Of a stretch of 64,000 nt of DNA, positions 7,900 through 15,852 are shown in pieces. The stretch lies in the NCBI RefSeq assembly GCF_035510375.1, contig NZ_DATKHG010000006.1; one strand, given 5' to 3'. The notes under the pieces were generated by a model, which saw only the letters and a list, made by a program, of their open reading frames with translations, was not told the DNA's origin and made no database searches. Numbering within the stretch: position 1 is the first letter of the stretch; every line of letters begins with the position of its first letter. Position numbers and translations under genes: made by a program. The stretch is from Paenibacillus_I sp035510375 (GTDB lineage: Bacteria > Bacillota > Bacilli > Paenibacillales > Paenibacillaceae).

Positions 7900-8415
7900 G
7901 CTCGTAATGATCCGTTTCACATCGGCGGGCGATAATTCTCCGTCGAAAAAGTAAAAGCCGGCCACAATCTCCTTGCTCCAATCCGACATGAGCGCGAGGA
8001 ACACCTTTTCCTCGGCAAGCACGCCCTTGGACTTCAGATGCGCGGCGATCTGATCCAGCGTCATGCCCGGCTTGATGCGCACCGGCAGCTTGTCCACCTT
8101 GACCGTGCCGGGCGCGGTGGCCGGTTCCGCGGTGTCGTCCGGCTGACCGGCCGCGGTCATCCCATTCCCTCCGGCGGCGCCGGCCGGCGCGGAATCCGCT
8201 TTGCCCGCCTCAAGCTCGCTGCGGATGCGCCGCTCCGCGGCCGCGAGCAGCTTGTCCACCTCCGCTTGCGTATAGCCGCCCTGTTCGCCGGTCAAACGGT
8301 CGAGCCGCTCCGTACGATCCGGCTGCTGCGCGGATACAAGCATCAATTGCAGCAGCAGCGCCCCGAACACGATCCCCGCGCCCAGACCGAAAAGGAACGG
8401 ACGGTTGTTAAACAC
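7882..8415 (-). CDS. Membrane-anchored protein with MltG/YceG-like region
   Basis: 177 residues, GTG start overlapping the previous gene by eight bases. Residues 8-28 form one hydrophobic helix (FLFGLGAGIVFGALLLQLML) with a short N-terminal tail. A charged helix and a Gly/Ala/Pro-rich linker follow. The C-terminal part (IKPGMTLDQIAAHLKSKGVL, later AGFYFFDGELSPADVKRIIT) resembles segments of endolytic transglycosylase MltG (YceG), but the catalytic lytic domain is absent. A binding or regulatory role at the envelope is possible but unproven. Last gene of the flagellar operon. Confidence 0.75.
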   Translation of the reverse strand: MFNNRPFLFGLGAGIVFGALLLQLMLVSAQQPDRTERLDRLTGEQGGYTQAEVDKLLAAAERRIRSELEAGKADSAPAGAAGGNGMTAAGQPDDTAEPATAPGTVKVDKLPVRIKPGMTLDQIAAHLKSKGVLAEEKVFLALMSDWSKEIVAGFYFFDGELSPADVKRIITSPPFDY

Positions 8416-8995
8416 GGCGTTCCTCCTCCTGCTTGGCCAGCTGCAGAATGAGCATGACTTCGCCTTTATTCATGCCGGTCTTTTTGGCGATCGCCTCGAT
8501 CGACTTGCCTTGACCGTGCAAGTCGAACAGCTCGGCATAACGTTCACGGATCCGAGGCGCCGATATGCCTTCCGGCATCGTCGACTTGCCTTGCGTGCCG
8601 CCGTCGCCCGCCGGCGGCTGCCCCGGCGCAACGGCCGCTGCCGCAGCCGCCGTGCCGCGAATCCGTTCCAGCCGCTCCTCCGTGCGCGTCTCGAAGCGGG
8701 AAAGCTTGCCCTCAAGCTCGATCACGCGCCGCTCCAAAGAGGCGGTCCGCTCGTCGCGCGCGGCATTGTCCTCGCGCTGCCGGTGCTGGGCGCGGGTAAC
8801 CGTCTCGATCCATGCACGGTTATCCGCCTCCATGTTCTCCATAAACTGCTCCAGAGCGGCCTGCATGCCTTCTGCGTTCGAAGCCGGCCCGGCTGCCTTG
8901 CCGCGCCGCGGCATGATCAGAGCGCCCACGATCGAGAATGCCCCCAACAATACGACGAGCTGCCATGGTGCCAAGATATTCACCTGCCGTTTCAC
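8408..8995 (-). CDS. DUF6115-like coiled-coil membrane protein
   Basis: 195 residues starting at a GTG without a strong Shine-Dalgarno sequence. An N-terminal hydrophobic helix (APWQLVVLLGAFSIVGALIM) is followed by a long charged coiled coil, about residues 40-120. An Ala/Pro/Gly-rich linker leads to a conserved C-terminal helix-turn-helix-like segment (YAELFDLHGQGKSIEAIAKK, then TGMNKGEVMLILQLAKQEE). That tail is typical of the uncharacterised DUF6115 family found next to sigD in Paenibacillaceae. Position suggests a motility or envelope function; none is known to me. Confidence 0.75.
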   Translation of the reverse strand: MKRQVNILAPWQLVVLLGAFSIVGALIMPRRGKAAGPASNAEGMQAALEQFMENMEADNRAWIETVTRAQHRQREDNAARDERTASLERRVIELEGKLSRFETRTEERLERIRGTAAAAAAVAPGQPPAGDGGTQGKSTMPEGISAPRIRERYAELFDLHGQGKSIEAIAKKTGMNKGEVMLILQLAKQEEERRV

Positions 8996-9035
8996 AAAAA
9001 TAAGGCCGCCTCAGCGGCGAATCCGTAATCCCGTT

Positions 9036-9356
9036 CTAATAGGTAAGGTCGATATGCTTTCCTTTATAAGGATGATTGCCGGCGGGCGGCGCCGCCTGTG
9101 CGCCCGCTTGCCGCCGTTTGCCGCGCCGGTGCTCTTGACCGCCCGGCTGCTGCTTGCCCTGCCGGTCCCTGATCGTTTGTCCCTCGGTTTCTTCGACGCC
9201 GGTATTGCGCCGTCTCAACCGTTCCGTCCGTTTCTCCGCGGCCGCCGCCAGCATCTGCTGCTCGGCAACCGGCTTGTGCAGCTGCTGCGCGTGTATGCCG
9301 CTCGCTTCCGGGGTGCGTGGAATGGACATTTGCAAATCGATGGATTTGAAGGTCAT
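9036..9356 (-). CDS. Small charged protein downstream of the FapA-like gene, function unknown
   Basis: 106 residues, ATG at 9356 after GGGAGA. No membrane segment or signal peptide. The N-terminus (MTFKSIDLQMSIPRTPEASG) and the extreme C-terminus (HPYKGKHIDLTY) look like the conserved ends. The middle is very rich in Arg, Lys, Gln and Glu and probably helical or disordered. From memory, similar small proteins occur at this position, between the DUF342 gene and the DUF6115 gene, in related genomes. I do not recognise a domain. Confidence 0.7.
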   Translation of the reverse strand: MTFKSIDLQMSIPRTPEASGIHAQQLHKPVAEQQMLAAAAEKRTERLRRRNTGVEETEGQTIRDRQGKQQPGGQEHRRGKRRQAGAQAAPPAGNHPYKGKHIDLTY

Positions 9357-9399
9357 TCGCCATCTCCCTTTCGAACGAATGGTAGACCGCCTTCCGCTA

Positions 9400-10809
9400 T
9401 TATACCAGCGGCGTCATGTTGATGTCGCCGTCAAAGTACCGAAAGCATACCCGCTGCACCGGATCCTTGACGAAACGGGTGTAGCGGCCGACGACGATCT
9501 TCGTTCCGCCGTATACCGTATGGATCACTTCCACCTTGGCGCGCTCCGTATCTTCCAGCGTTTTCTCGATCTCGAGGATCCGTTCCTTGACGGCGGCCTG
9601 TTCCTCCGACGCCTGGCGTTTGGTGGCGTTCAGCTTGACGCGAAGCGCCAGCTTGTCGGGAGACAGCTGCCCCGCGGCGGCCAGGTGGTCGAGCAGCGTG
9701 AGCGCTTTGTCCGTTTTATCGAGGCTTTCCGAGATGCCCTTCAGCTTGCTGCGAAGATCAGTCAGCTCGGCGCGCAGCTCGGGGAGTACACCGACCTCGA
9801 TGACGGTGGCGGTAGACATCGTGTTGCCGACCGTCCGCGCCGTAACCTTTTCCCCGGCTTGCGCAACTCCGCCCACGAGCAGCCCTTTGGCCCCCGAACA
9901 TACAATGTTCCTCGCCGCCCTGACGTGGGAATGCATAATGCTCTGGGACACGACGATGTCCTCGCCGGCCAGCACGTTGCCGTCCTGGATGAAGGAGCTT
10001 TTCACCGTCTTGCCCGCCTTGACGGATCCTTTGCTGCCGGCCATAATGCCGCCCGTAATCTCAATCGATCCGTCCGATTCGAGCTCGGCGCCCTCCACGC
10101 CTCCGACGATGCGAATGTCGCCTGCCGCTTTGACCCGAAAGCCCGTCAGCACGTTGCCCCTGATGACGACCGTACCGACGAAATCGATGTTGCCGATATT
10201 GTAATCGACGTCGCCGTTCACTTCATAAACCGGAAACACGTTGATCTTGTCCCGGTCGGTCCTGGCGATCATGCCGTCGATTGCCGCGTACATGGCGGTC
10301 TGCTCGGGATTCAGGACGACGTTCTTGCCCACCTTGAACCGGGCCGCCTTGCCGTTCTTTCCGCTAAGCTCTTCACCGGTAACGGCTTTGCCCGGCTGCC
10401 CTTCCCCGGCAGGAATCAGCTCGGCGATCAGCTGTCCCTTGATGACGTTTTTCAGCCGGATGATTTCTTTATAATCTACCGTACCGTCCTCCAGCTCCAT
10501 CGGCTTGCGCGCAGCTTCTTCCATGCTGTACGCAAATTCGATCGCCCCGTCTTTCCCGTCGATCGGGGGGTTGCCGGTCGCGATAACCGTCTGTCCGTAG
10601 AAATAATTTTTCGGATCCCGCGCAACGCCGGCCAGTACGTCTTTATGGATGCCGAACACGACGCCGTGGCTTCTCACAAATTGCTCCAGCTCCTCGGCGG
10701 TGAATGCCAACCCCTCATCCGTCTTGTTGAAATACAGTACGGCGGATAGTCGATCGGGCGCGATCTGAATACCGATGCTCGTTTCCAATGCGGCAAGGTT
10801 TGACAACAT
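9400..10809 (-). CDS. FapA/DUF342 family polymer-forming protein
   Basis: 469 residues, ATG after AAGGAGGGG. The N-terminal part resembles the DUF342 N-terminal domain. The middle is a repetitive beta-helix of the FapA kind, seen as successive short Gly/Val-rich strands (VNGDVDYNIGNIDFVGTVVI, VKAAGDIRIVGGVEGAELES, VKAGKTVKSSFIQDGNVLAG). A coiled-coil segment at about residues 340-430 precedes a small C-terminal beta domain. DUF342 proteins near sigD are common in Firmicutes but their role is unclear. Cotranscription with sigD (15-base gap) suggests a flagellar or surface link. Confidence 0.85.
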   Translation of the reverse strand: MLSNLAALETSIGIQIAPDRLSAVLYFNKTDEGLAFTAEELEQFVRSHGVVFGIHKDVLAGVARDPKNYFYGQTVIATGNPPIDGKDGAIEFAYSMEEAARKPMELEDGTVDYKEIIRLKNVIKGQLIAELIPAGEGQPGKAVTGEELSGKNGKAARFKVGKNVVLNPEQTAMYAAIDGMIARTDRDKINVFPVYEVNGDVDYNIGNIDFVGTVVIRGNVLTGFRVKAAGDIRIVGGVEGAELESDGSIEITGGIMAGSKGSVKAGKTVKSSFIQDGNVLAGEDIVVSQSIMHSHVRAARNIVCSGAKGLLVGGVAQAGEKVTARTVGNTMSTATVIEVGVLPELRAELTDLRSKLKGISESLDKTDKALTLLDHLAAAGQLSPDKLALRVKLNATKRQASEEQAAVKERILEIEKTLEDTERAKVEVIHTVYGGTKIVVGRYTRFVKDPVQRVCFRYFDGDINMTPLV

Positions 10810-10823
10810 TTCCCCTCCTTCCG

Positions 10824-11612
10824 TCAGTTCTGCATCAATTGGTTTTTCTGCTTGTCGAGCGCGCCGCGAAGCCGCAGAATCGCTTTGGAATGCAGCTGGG
10901 AAATCCGCGAAGGCGACAGCGACATCACCTCGGCGATTTCACTAAGCGACAGCTCCTCGTAATAAAAAAGAGAAATGACGATCCGCTCTTTCTCGGTAAG
11001 CCTTTCGATTCCCTTGACCAGCGTTTCCTTCAAAAAAAACTGCTGAACCTTGTGATCGGGATTTTTCGCCTTCTCATCGACCAGCATCGACATCCGCGTC
11101 TCCGATTCCTCCTCGCGGATCGGATCCTCAAGAGAGACGACAGTCGTTACCGCGATTTCCTGCACCATCGTCCGGAAGTCCCGTTCGCTCACGTTCAGAT
11201 AGGAGCTGATTTCGGCGTCCGTTACCGACCGCAGATACTGCTGCTCCAGCTGCTGGTAGGCTTCCTCTATTTTTTTCGCTTTCTCCCGCACGGAGCGCGG
11301 AACCCAGTCGCCTTGCCGCAGGCCGTCGATCATCGCGCCGCGGATTCGCCAGGAAGCGTAGGTTTCAAATTGAAGTCCGCGCCGGTAATCGAACTTCTCG
11401 ATCGCGTCGATCAGGCCCATCACGCCGCTGCTCGCAAGGTCGTCCTTGGACACGTTTTTGGGCAAGCCGATCGCCATCCGGTTCGTCACATAATCGACCA
11501 GCGGCAAATAAAACTCGATCAACTTTTTTTTAGCCTCAATATCCTTGTCTTCTTTCCACTTCCGCCACAACTCCATGTTGGACAAATGAGGAGCTTTCGG
11601 TTCGATCATCAT
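10824..11612 (-). CDS. sigD: Flagellar sigma factor sigma-D (FliA/WhiG family)
   Basis: Directs RNA polymerase to late flagellar, motility and autolysin promoters (TAAA-N15-GCCGATAT). It has 262 residues with region 2 (LVDYVTNRMAIGLPKNVSKD, GLQFETYASWRIRGAMIDGL), region 3 and a region 4 helix-turn-helix (LSEIAEVMSLSPSRISQLHS). The FliA-specific context is clear. The ATG at 11612 follows GGAGGGTGAGACG. It sits near the end of the fla/che operon as in B. subtilis, which makes its level sensitive to how far transcription proceeds. Its cognate FlgM is not in this window. Confidence 0.97.
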   Translation of the reverse strand: MMIEPKAPHLSNMELWRKWKEDKDIEAKKKLIEFYLPLVDYVTNRMAIGLPKNVSKDDLASSGVMGLIDAIEKFDYRRGLQFETYASWRIRGAMIDGLRQGDWVPRSVREKAKKIEEAYQQLEQQYLRSVTDAEISSYLNVSERDFRTMVQEIAVTTVVSLEDPIREEESETRMSMLVDEKAKNPDHKVQQFFLKETLVKGIERLTEKERIVISLFYYEELSLSEIAEVMSLSPSRISQLHSKAILRLRGALDKQKNQLMQN

Positions 11613-11707
11613 CGTCTCACCCTCCCAAACCTTTCCTTAAGGAAAACCGATCATGTCGAATGATTCCCGTTTTGCTTAAGGAAAGCATTCCAGATAACCG
11701 CGGTCGG

Positions 11708-12133
11708 TCATTCCTTGTTATCAGACAGATGACGTATCGCATTGGCCAGTGCTTCCGGGTCCATGTTCTGCGTCGAAACGATTTTTTTCGGTTGAAAAGG
11801 TTCAAAGCCGGCCGCCTCTGCCGGCGGATGGCCCTTCCCTTCCAACTGGGCCTTGAGAAGATCGTTAAGATCCTCTCCCGCTTCCGGTGTCGAGAGATCG
11901 ACCTGTCCGCCGACGCCGGGATCGGCCGGCAGGCCGGGCCCGTCCGCCGGCGTCGTCCCGACGATTGCACGCAGGATGAACCGGATCAAGTAACCCAATA
12001 CGAAAAACGCAATGAATGCGTACATGCTTCGCAGGCCGGAAACGGCAAAACCGTTGTTTCCCAGTGAAGACCAAAACGTAAGAAGCATACCGGAACCGGC
12101 CAATGCCAGATTCCAACGTACAGATCCCAGCAT
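11708..12133 (-). CDS. Two-helix membrane protein between cheD and sigD, function unknown
   Basis: 141 residues, ATG after GGAGC, one base after the cheD stop. Two hydrophobic segments occupy about residues 7-25 (LALAGSGMLLTFWSSLG) and 38-58 (YAFIAFFVLGYLIRFILRAI). A Pro/Gly/Asp-rich cytoplasmic or external tail follows, ending in a short conserved-looking helix (MDPEALANAIRHLSDNKE). In B. subtilis the sigD neighbour is swrB, a single-pass protein placed after sigD. This protein does not obviously match SwrB, but a similar accessory role is possible. Confidence 0.75.
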   Translation of the reverse strand: MLGSVRWNLALAGSGMLLTFWSSLGNNGFAVSGLRSMYAFIAFFVLGYLIRFILRAIVGTTPADGPGLPADPGVGGQVDLSTPEAGEDLNDLLKAQLEGKGHPPAEAAGFEPFQPKKIVSTQNMDPEALANAIRHLSDNKE

Positions 12134-12134
12134 G

Positions 12135-12623
12135 CTACAGCTCCTTTATTCCATACTGAACGCTGCGGACGGTCAGCAATCCCGTTCCGCTGTCCATCTC
12201 GATGGTTCGGCCATAGCTGGCGCCGGTGTCTTCGGCCGTCAGCGGGATGCGTATATCGCTGAGCAGCAGTTTGCATGTCTCGACATTGCGCGGGCCTATT
12301 CTCATTGTATCGCTCTGGCCCGCGAACGCGAACATTTGGGCTCCCCCCGCCAGCTTGGCCGTCATTCTTCTAACGGAAGCTCCGGCCTTGGTCATCCGTT
12401 CGATCAGAACCGGAAGCGCCGTATCGGCATATTTGGCCCGGTTGAAACCGCCCTCTCTGGCGATTTCGGACGAAGGCAGCATAATGTGCGCCATCCCGGC
12501 CACACGCGCGCCGGCGTCGTAAAGCGTCAGCCCGACACAGGAGCCGAGGCCTGTCGTCTTCAGGACTTCGCCTGCCGAGCCGATGTTGAGATCGGCCATA
12601 CCGACCTTGATATACTCCGTCAT
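12135..12623 (-). CDS. cheD: Chemoreceptor glutamine deamidase CheD
   Basis: Deamidates glutamines on chemoreceptors and stimulates CheC phosphatase. It has 162 residues with the catalytic Cys29 in TTGLGSCVGLTLYD, His46 in AGMAHIMLPSS and a threonine at 23 in the position expected for the triad. The ATG overlaps the cheC stop by four bases, so CheC and CheD are likely made in step. This fits their direct interaction. Confidence 0.97.
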   Translation of the reverse strand: MTEYIKVGMADLNIGSAGEVLKTTGLGSCVGLTLYDAGARVAGMAHIMLPSSEIAREGGFNRAKYADTALPVLIERMTKAGASVRRMTAKLAGGAQMFAFAGQSDTMRIGPRNVETCKLLLSDIRIPLTAEDTGASYGRTIEMDSGTGLLTVRSVQYGIKEL

Positions 12624-13243
12624 TCCAAAGGCACTCCCAGCGCACGGAATATCTTCTCGAACGAATCCGGATCGGGGATCAGGAAAAAGTGGCCTTCCAC
12701 CTCGTCGCGATCTTCCAGAAAAGTCGTTTCGATCAGCATCGCGCTATCGCCCATCTGGCCGAATTGCAGCAGTCCGTAGCTTAAAATGGCGCCCGCCATG
12801 TCGACGGCGAGCGAAGGGACCGTCGGGTGCATGGACAGGTTCGTAAAGTCGGCGAGCGAAGATAGATAGGAGCCCGCCAATATGTTGCCGATCTCGTTCA
12901 ACGCCGAAAATTCCATCTCCGTATACGCCGCCCCGTCCCCCGGCTCGATGGACAACAGGCTGCTCAGCAGCCGTTTGGCGGAATTTTCCTGAATGATGAA
13001 AAACATATTGCCGGGAGCGTCCCCTTCAACCCGCAGAAAGACGGCCACGACAACCTGCTCGAAGCCGCCGACGAGGTCCGCGATTTCCTGGAAGGGAACC
13101 AGGCTTACGGTCGGAACGGCCATATCGACCGGCTTGTCGAGAAGCCGGGAGAGGGCGGTGGCCGCATGTCCCGCCCCGATATTCCCGACTTCCTTCAACA
13201 CGTCCAGCTTGAATTCGTCCGCAAATTCGTTAAAAGCAATCAC
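12620..13243 (-). CDS. cheC: CheY-P phosphatase CheC
   Basis: Dephosphorylates CheY-P and contributes to adaptation with CheD. 207 residues, GTG start. Both phosphatase motifs of the D/S-X3-E-X2-N-X22-P type are intact: the first around DVLKEVGNIGAGHA (Asp14, Glu18, Asn21, Pro44) and the second around SALNEIGNILAGSY with the proline at the expected distance. It lies between cheW and cheD, as in B. subtilis. Confidence 0.97.
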   Translation of the reverse strand: MIAFNEFADEFKLDVLKEVGNIGAGHAATALSRLLDKPVDMAVPTVSLVPFQEIADLVGGFEQVVVAVFLRVEGDAPGNMFFIIQENSAKRLLSSLLSIEPGDGAAYTEMEFSALNEIGNILAGSYLSSLADFTNLSMHPTVPSLAVDMAGAILSYGLLQFGQMGDSAMLIETTFLEDRDEVEGHFFLIPDPDSFEKIFRALGVPLE

Positions 13244-13246
13244 GCG

Positions 13247-13708
13247 CTATTCCTCGATCCGCTCAAGCTGGATGATTTCGTCTTTATTCAACACTTCGGC
13301 CAAATTCAACATGATCAGAAGGCGCTGCTCGCCCAGCTTCGCCACGCCCCTTAAATATTTCGCTTTAATGCCTCCTACCACTTCGGGCGGCGTATCGATG
13401 GCATCGCTGTCGATATCGATGACGTCGTTCGCCGAGTCGACGATGAAGCCGACCTCCAGATCGTTCGCCGCGACGATAATGATGCGGGAGTTTTCGGTCG
13501 CCTCCGTCTGTTCAAGCCCGAAGCGTCCGCGCAAATCAAGCACCGGGATGACAACGCCGCGCAGGTTGATGACGCCCTTGATGAATGCGGGTGTTTTGGG
13601 AACGCGCGTGATCGGCAGCATGCGCTCGATGGTGCGGACTCTGTCGACTTCAATTCCGTATTGCTCGTTGCCTAGCGCGAATACGATTACTTTTAACTCC
13701 TCGCCCAT
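13247..13708 (-). CDS. cheW: Chemotaxis coupling protein CheW
   Basis: Bridges chemoreceptors and CheA. It has 153 residues forming one CheW-like SH3 double barrel, with characteristic segments KVIVFALGNEQYGIEVDRVR, PAFIKGVINLRGVVIPVLDL and GFIVDSANDVIDID. The ATG follows GGAGGTATACCA. It lies 30 bases after cheA. Confidence 0.97.
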   Translation of the reverse strand: MGEELKVIVFALGNEQYGIEVDRVRTIERMLPITRVPKTPAFIKGVINLRGVVIPVLDLRGRFGLEQTEATENSRIIIVAANDLEVGFIVDSANDVIDIDSDAIDTPPEVVGGIKAKYLRGVAKLGEQRLLIMLNLAEVLNKDEIIQLERIEE

Positions 13709-13738
13709 TGGTATACCTCCTCATAGTTCGTCCGGTAA

Positions 13739-15802
13739 TCACTTGATCAGTGCGTTGGGATTGATGATCAGCGCAACCTGTCCGTCGCCCAGAATCGTTG
13801 CGCCGGATACCGCCGCCGTGCCGTTCAGATAGTTGCCCAGCGGCTTCAACACGATGTCGCTTTGGCCGATAAAATCGTCGACCATGACGGCCGCCCACTT
13901 GTCGCCTTTCCGGATGATGACGGCCTCCGTCTCCGTTTCCTGCGACTCGTCGAAATCCGGCGATTCGAGCAAACGGCTGAGCGAGACGACCGGAATGATC
14001 GCGCCCCGGAATTCGATCATCCGGTTGCCGTGAATGTGATGGATCTGTTCCCGGCGAACGATCGTCGTCTCCATGATCGACGATAGAGGGATCGCGAACT
14101 TCTCGGAGCCCAGCTTGATGAGCATGGCGGATATGATCGACAGCGTCAGCGGAAGCTGGATGGAAAATACGGTGCCTTTGCCGAGCTGCGACTGGACGCT
14201 TACCGCGCCGCCGAGCGAATTGATTTTCGATTTGACGACGTCGAGACCGACGCCGCGACCGGAAATGTCCGATATTTTCTCCGCCGTACTGAAGCCCGGG
14301 GCGAACAGGAGCATGTACACCTCTTCGTCGCTCATCGTCTTGCCCTGTTCCGCGGTCACCACCCCGTTCTTCACGGCGGTGGCCAGCACGCGTTCGCGGT
14401 TGATGCCGCCTCCGTCGTCCCCGATCTCGATGAATACATTGTTGCCGCTATGGAAAGCGCGCAGGTTGACGGTGCCGGTCTCGGGTTTGCCGGACTGCCG
14501 GCGCTTGTCGGCGGTTTCGATGCCGTGATCGATCGAGTTGCGCAGCAGATGCACGAGCGGGTCGCCGATTTCGTCGATAACCGTCCGGTCCAGCTCCGTT
14601 TCGGCTCCGGTGATGACCAGGTCCACTTTCTTGTCCAGCGTTTTGGCCAAATCGCGGATCATGCGCGGGAACCGGTTAAATACCGACTCGACCGGCACCA
14701 TGCGAAGCTTCAGCACGATGTTCTGCAAATCTCCGCTGACGCGCGCCATATGCTCGACCGTTTCCGTCAGATCGCCGCGGCGGATTTCGCTCGCCAGCTG
14801 CTCCAGCCGGACGCGGTCGATCAGCAGCTCGCTGAACAGGTTCATCAGCACGTCCAGCCGCTCGATGTCCACCCGGATCGTCTTCGTGACGGCCCCTCCT
14901 GCCGCCTGGGGCGCCGCGCCGACGCGCGGCTTGTTATCGTCGGCAGCCGGTTTCCCGTCTCCCTCGCGCCGAGCGGCGGCCGGCTCCGGCCTGGACGGCT
15001 TCGAGAGCAGCGAAAGCGACTCTTCGTCGAGCAGCGTCAGCTGGGCGGACTCGATCTCGGAGACGTTCTCGATCTGGACTTTGAGCTCGTCCATCGGCTT
15101 CTGCGTAATCAGGTAGAGGGAGAAGGAGCGGTCAAACTTCTCCTGCTCGATTTCCTGAACAGACGGCTCCGATTTGACGACTTCCCCGCTTCTTTCCAGA
15201 AGCTCGAATACCATGTATGCGCGGGCGGCTTTCAGCATGCAGTCCTCCCGGACCTTGACGTTAATATGGAACACATGATGGCCGGTCTCCATCGATTGCT
15301 GGATAACGGAGAACTGGAATTGGTCCAGTTCCATGCCGCCCGCTTCCGCTCCGCCCGCATTGACCGCATTGCCGGTACCTGCCCCGACCGGCGCGCCCGC
15401 AGCGGAAGCGGCCGTTTTGTAGTCGCCGCTTACGATCGCCTTGAGCGAAGCCACGATATGCGAGACGTCCGCTTTGCCCGTTCCGCCGCCGACGACGTCC
15501 TGCACCATCGCCTCGAGCGCATCCAGGCCTTTGAACAACGTGTCGAAAATAAACCCGTCCATCTTCAGCTTGTTGTTCCGGACGAGGTCGAGCACGTTCT
15601 CCATTTCATGGGTAAGCGAAGCCAAATCCTCGAATCCCATCGTGGCGGACATGCCCTTCAGCGTATGCGCGGAGCGAAAAATGACCTGTACGATGCTCAA
15701 ATCCTCAGGAGCGCTCTCGAGCCGCAATAAGTTTTCATTCAAAGATTGAAGATGATCGTTCGATTCGTCGATGAACATCGACAAATACGCATTCATATCC
15801 AT
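13739..15802 (-). CDS. cheA: Chemotaxis histidine kinase CheA
   Basis: Receptor-controlled kinase that phosphorylates CheY and CheB. It has 687 residues with all five domains. P1 (Hpt) holds phospho-accepting His46 in RSAHTLKGMSATMGF. P2 is flanked by Gly/Ala-rich linkers at about 120-155 and 270-310. P3 is the dimerisation helix pair. P4 carries the N box (DPLVHLLRNSIDHGIE), G1 (EIGDDGGGINRERV) and G2 (GRGVGLDVVKSKI). P5 is the CheW-like C-terminus. The ATG follows GGAGGTGCAAGGGA. Cotranscribed with cheB upstream and cheW downstream. Confidence 0.98.
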   Translation of the reverse strand: MDMNAYLSMFIDESNDHLQSLNENLLRLESAPEDLSIVQVIFRSAHTLKGMSATMGFEDLASLTHEMENVLDLVRNNKLKMDGFIFDTLFKGLDALEAMVQDVVGGGTGKADVSHIVASLKAIVSGDYKTAASAAGAPVGAGTGNAVNAGGAEAGGMELDQFQFSVIQQSMETGHHVFHINVKVREDCMLKAARAYMVFELLERSGEVVKSEPSVQEIEQEKFDRSFSLYLITQKPMDELKVQIENVSEIESAQLTLLDEESLSLLSKPSRPEPAAARREGDGKPAADDNKPRVGAAPQAAGGAVTKTIRVDIERLDVLMNLFSELLIDRVRLEQLASEIRRGDLTETVEHMARVSGDLQNIVLKLRMVPVESVFNRFPRMIRDLAKTLDKKVDLVITGAETELDRTVIDEIGDPLVHLLRNSIDHGIETADKRRQSGKPETGTVNLRAFHSGNNVFIEIGDDGGGINRERVLATAVKNGVVTAEQGKTMSDEEVYMLLFAPGFSTAEKISDISGRGVGLDVVKSKINSLGGAVSVQSQLGKGTVFSIQLPLTLSIISAMLIKLGSEKFAIPLSSIMETTIVRREQIHHIHGNRMIEFRGAIIPVVSLSRLLESPDFDESQETETEAVIIRKGDKWAAVMVDDFIGQSDIVLKPLGNYLNGTAAVSGATILGDGQVALIINPNALIK

Positions 15803-15852
15803 TCCCTTGCACCTCCTGTGTGAACTGCGTCGTTCTCGGTAATCAGTGCCGT

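Noticed and set aside
6878..7981. 367-codon frame extending rpsB upstream
   Set aside because: The extension crosses the promoter, leader and operon terminator; the S2 start is at 7576.
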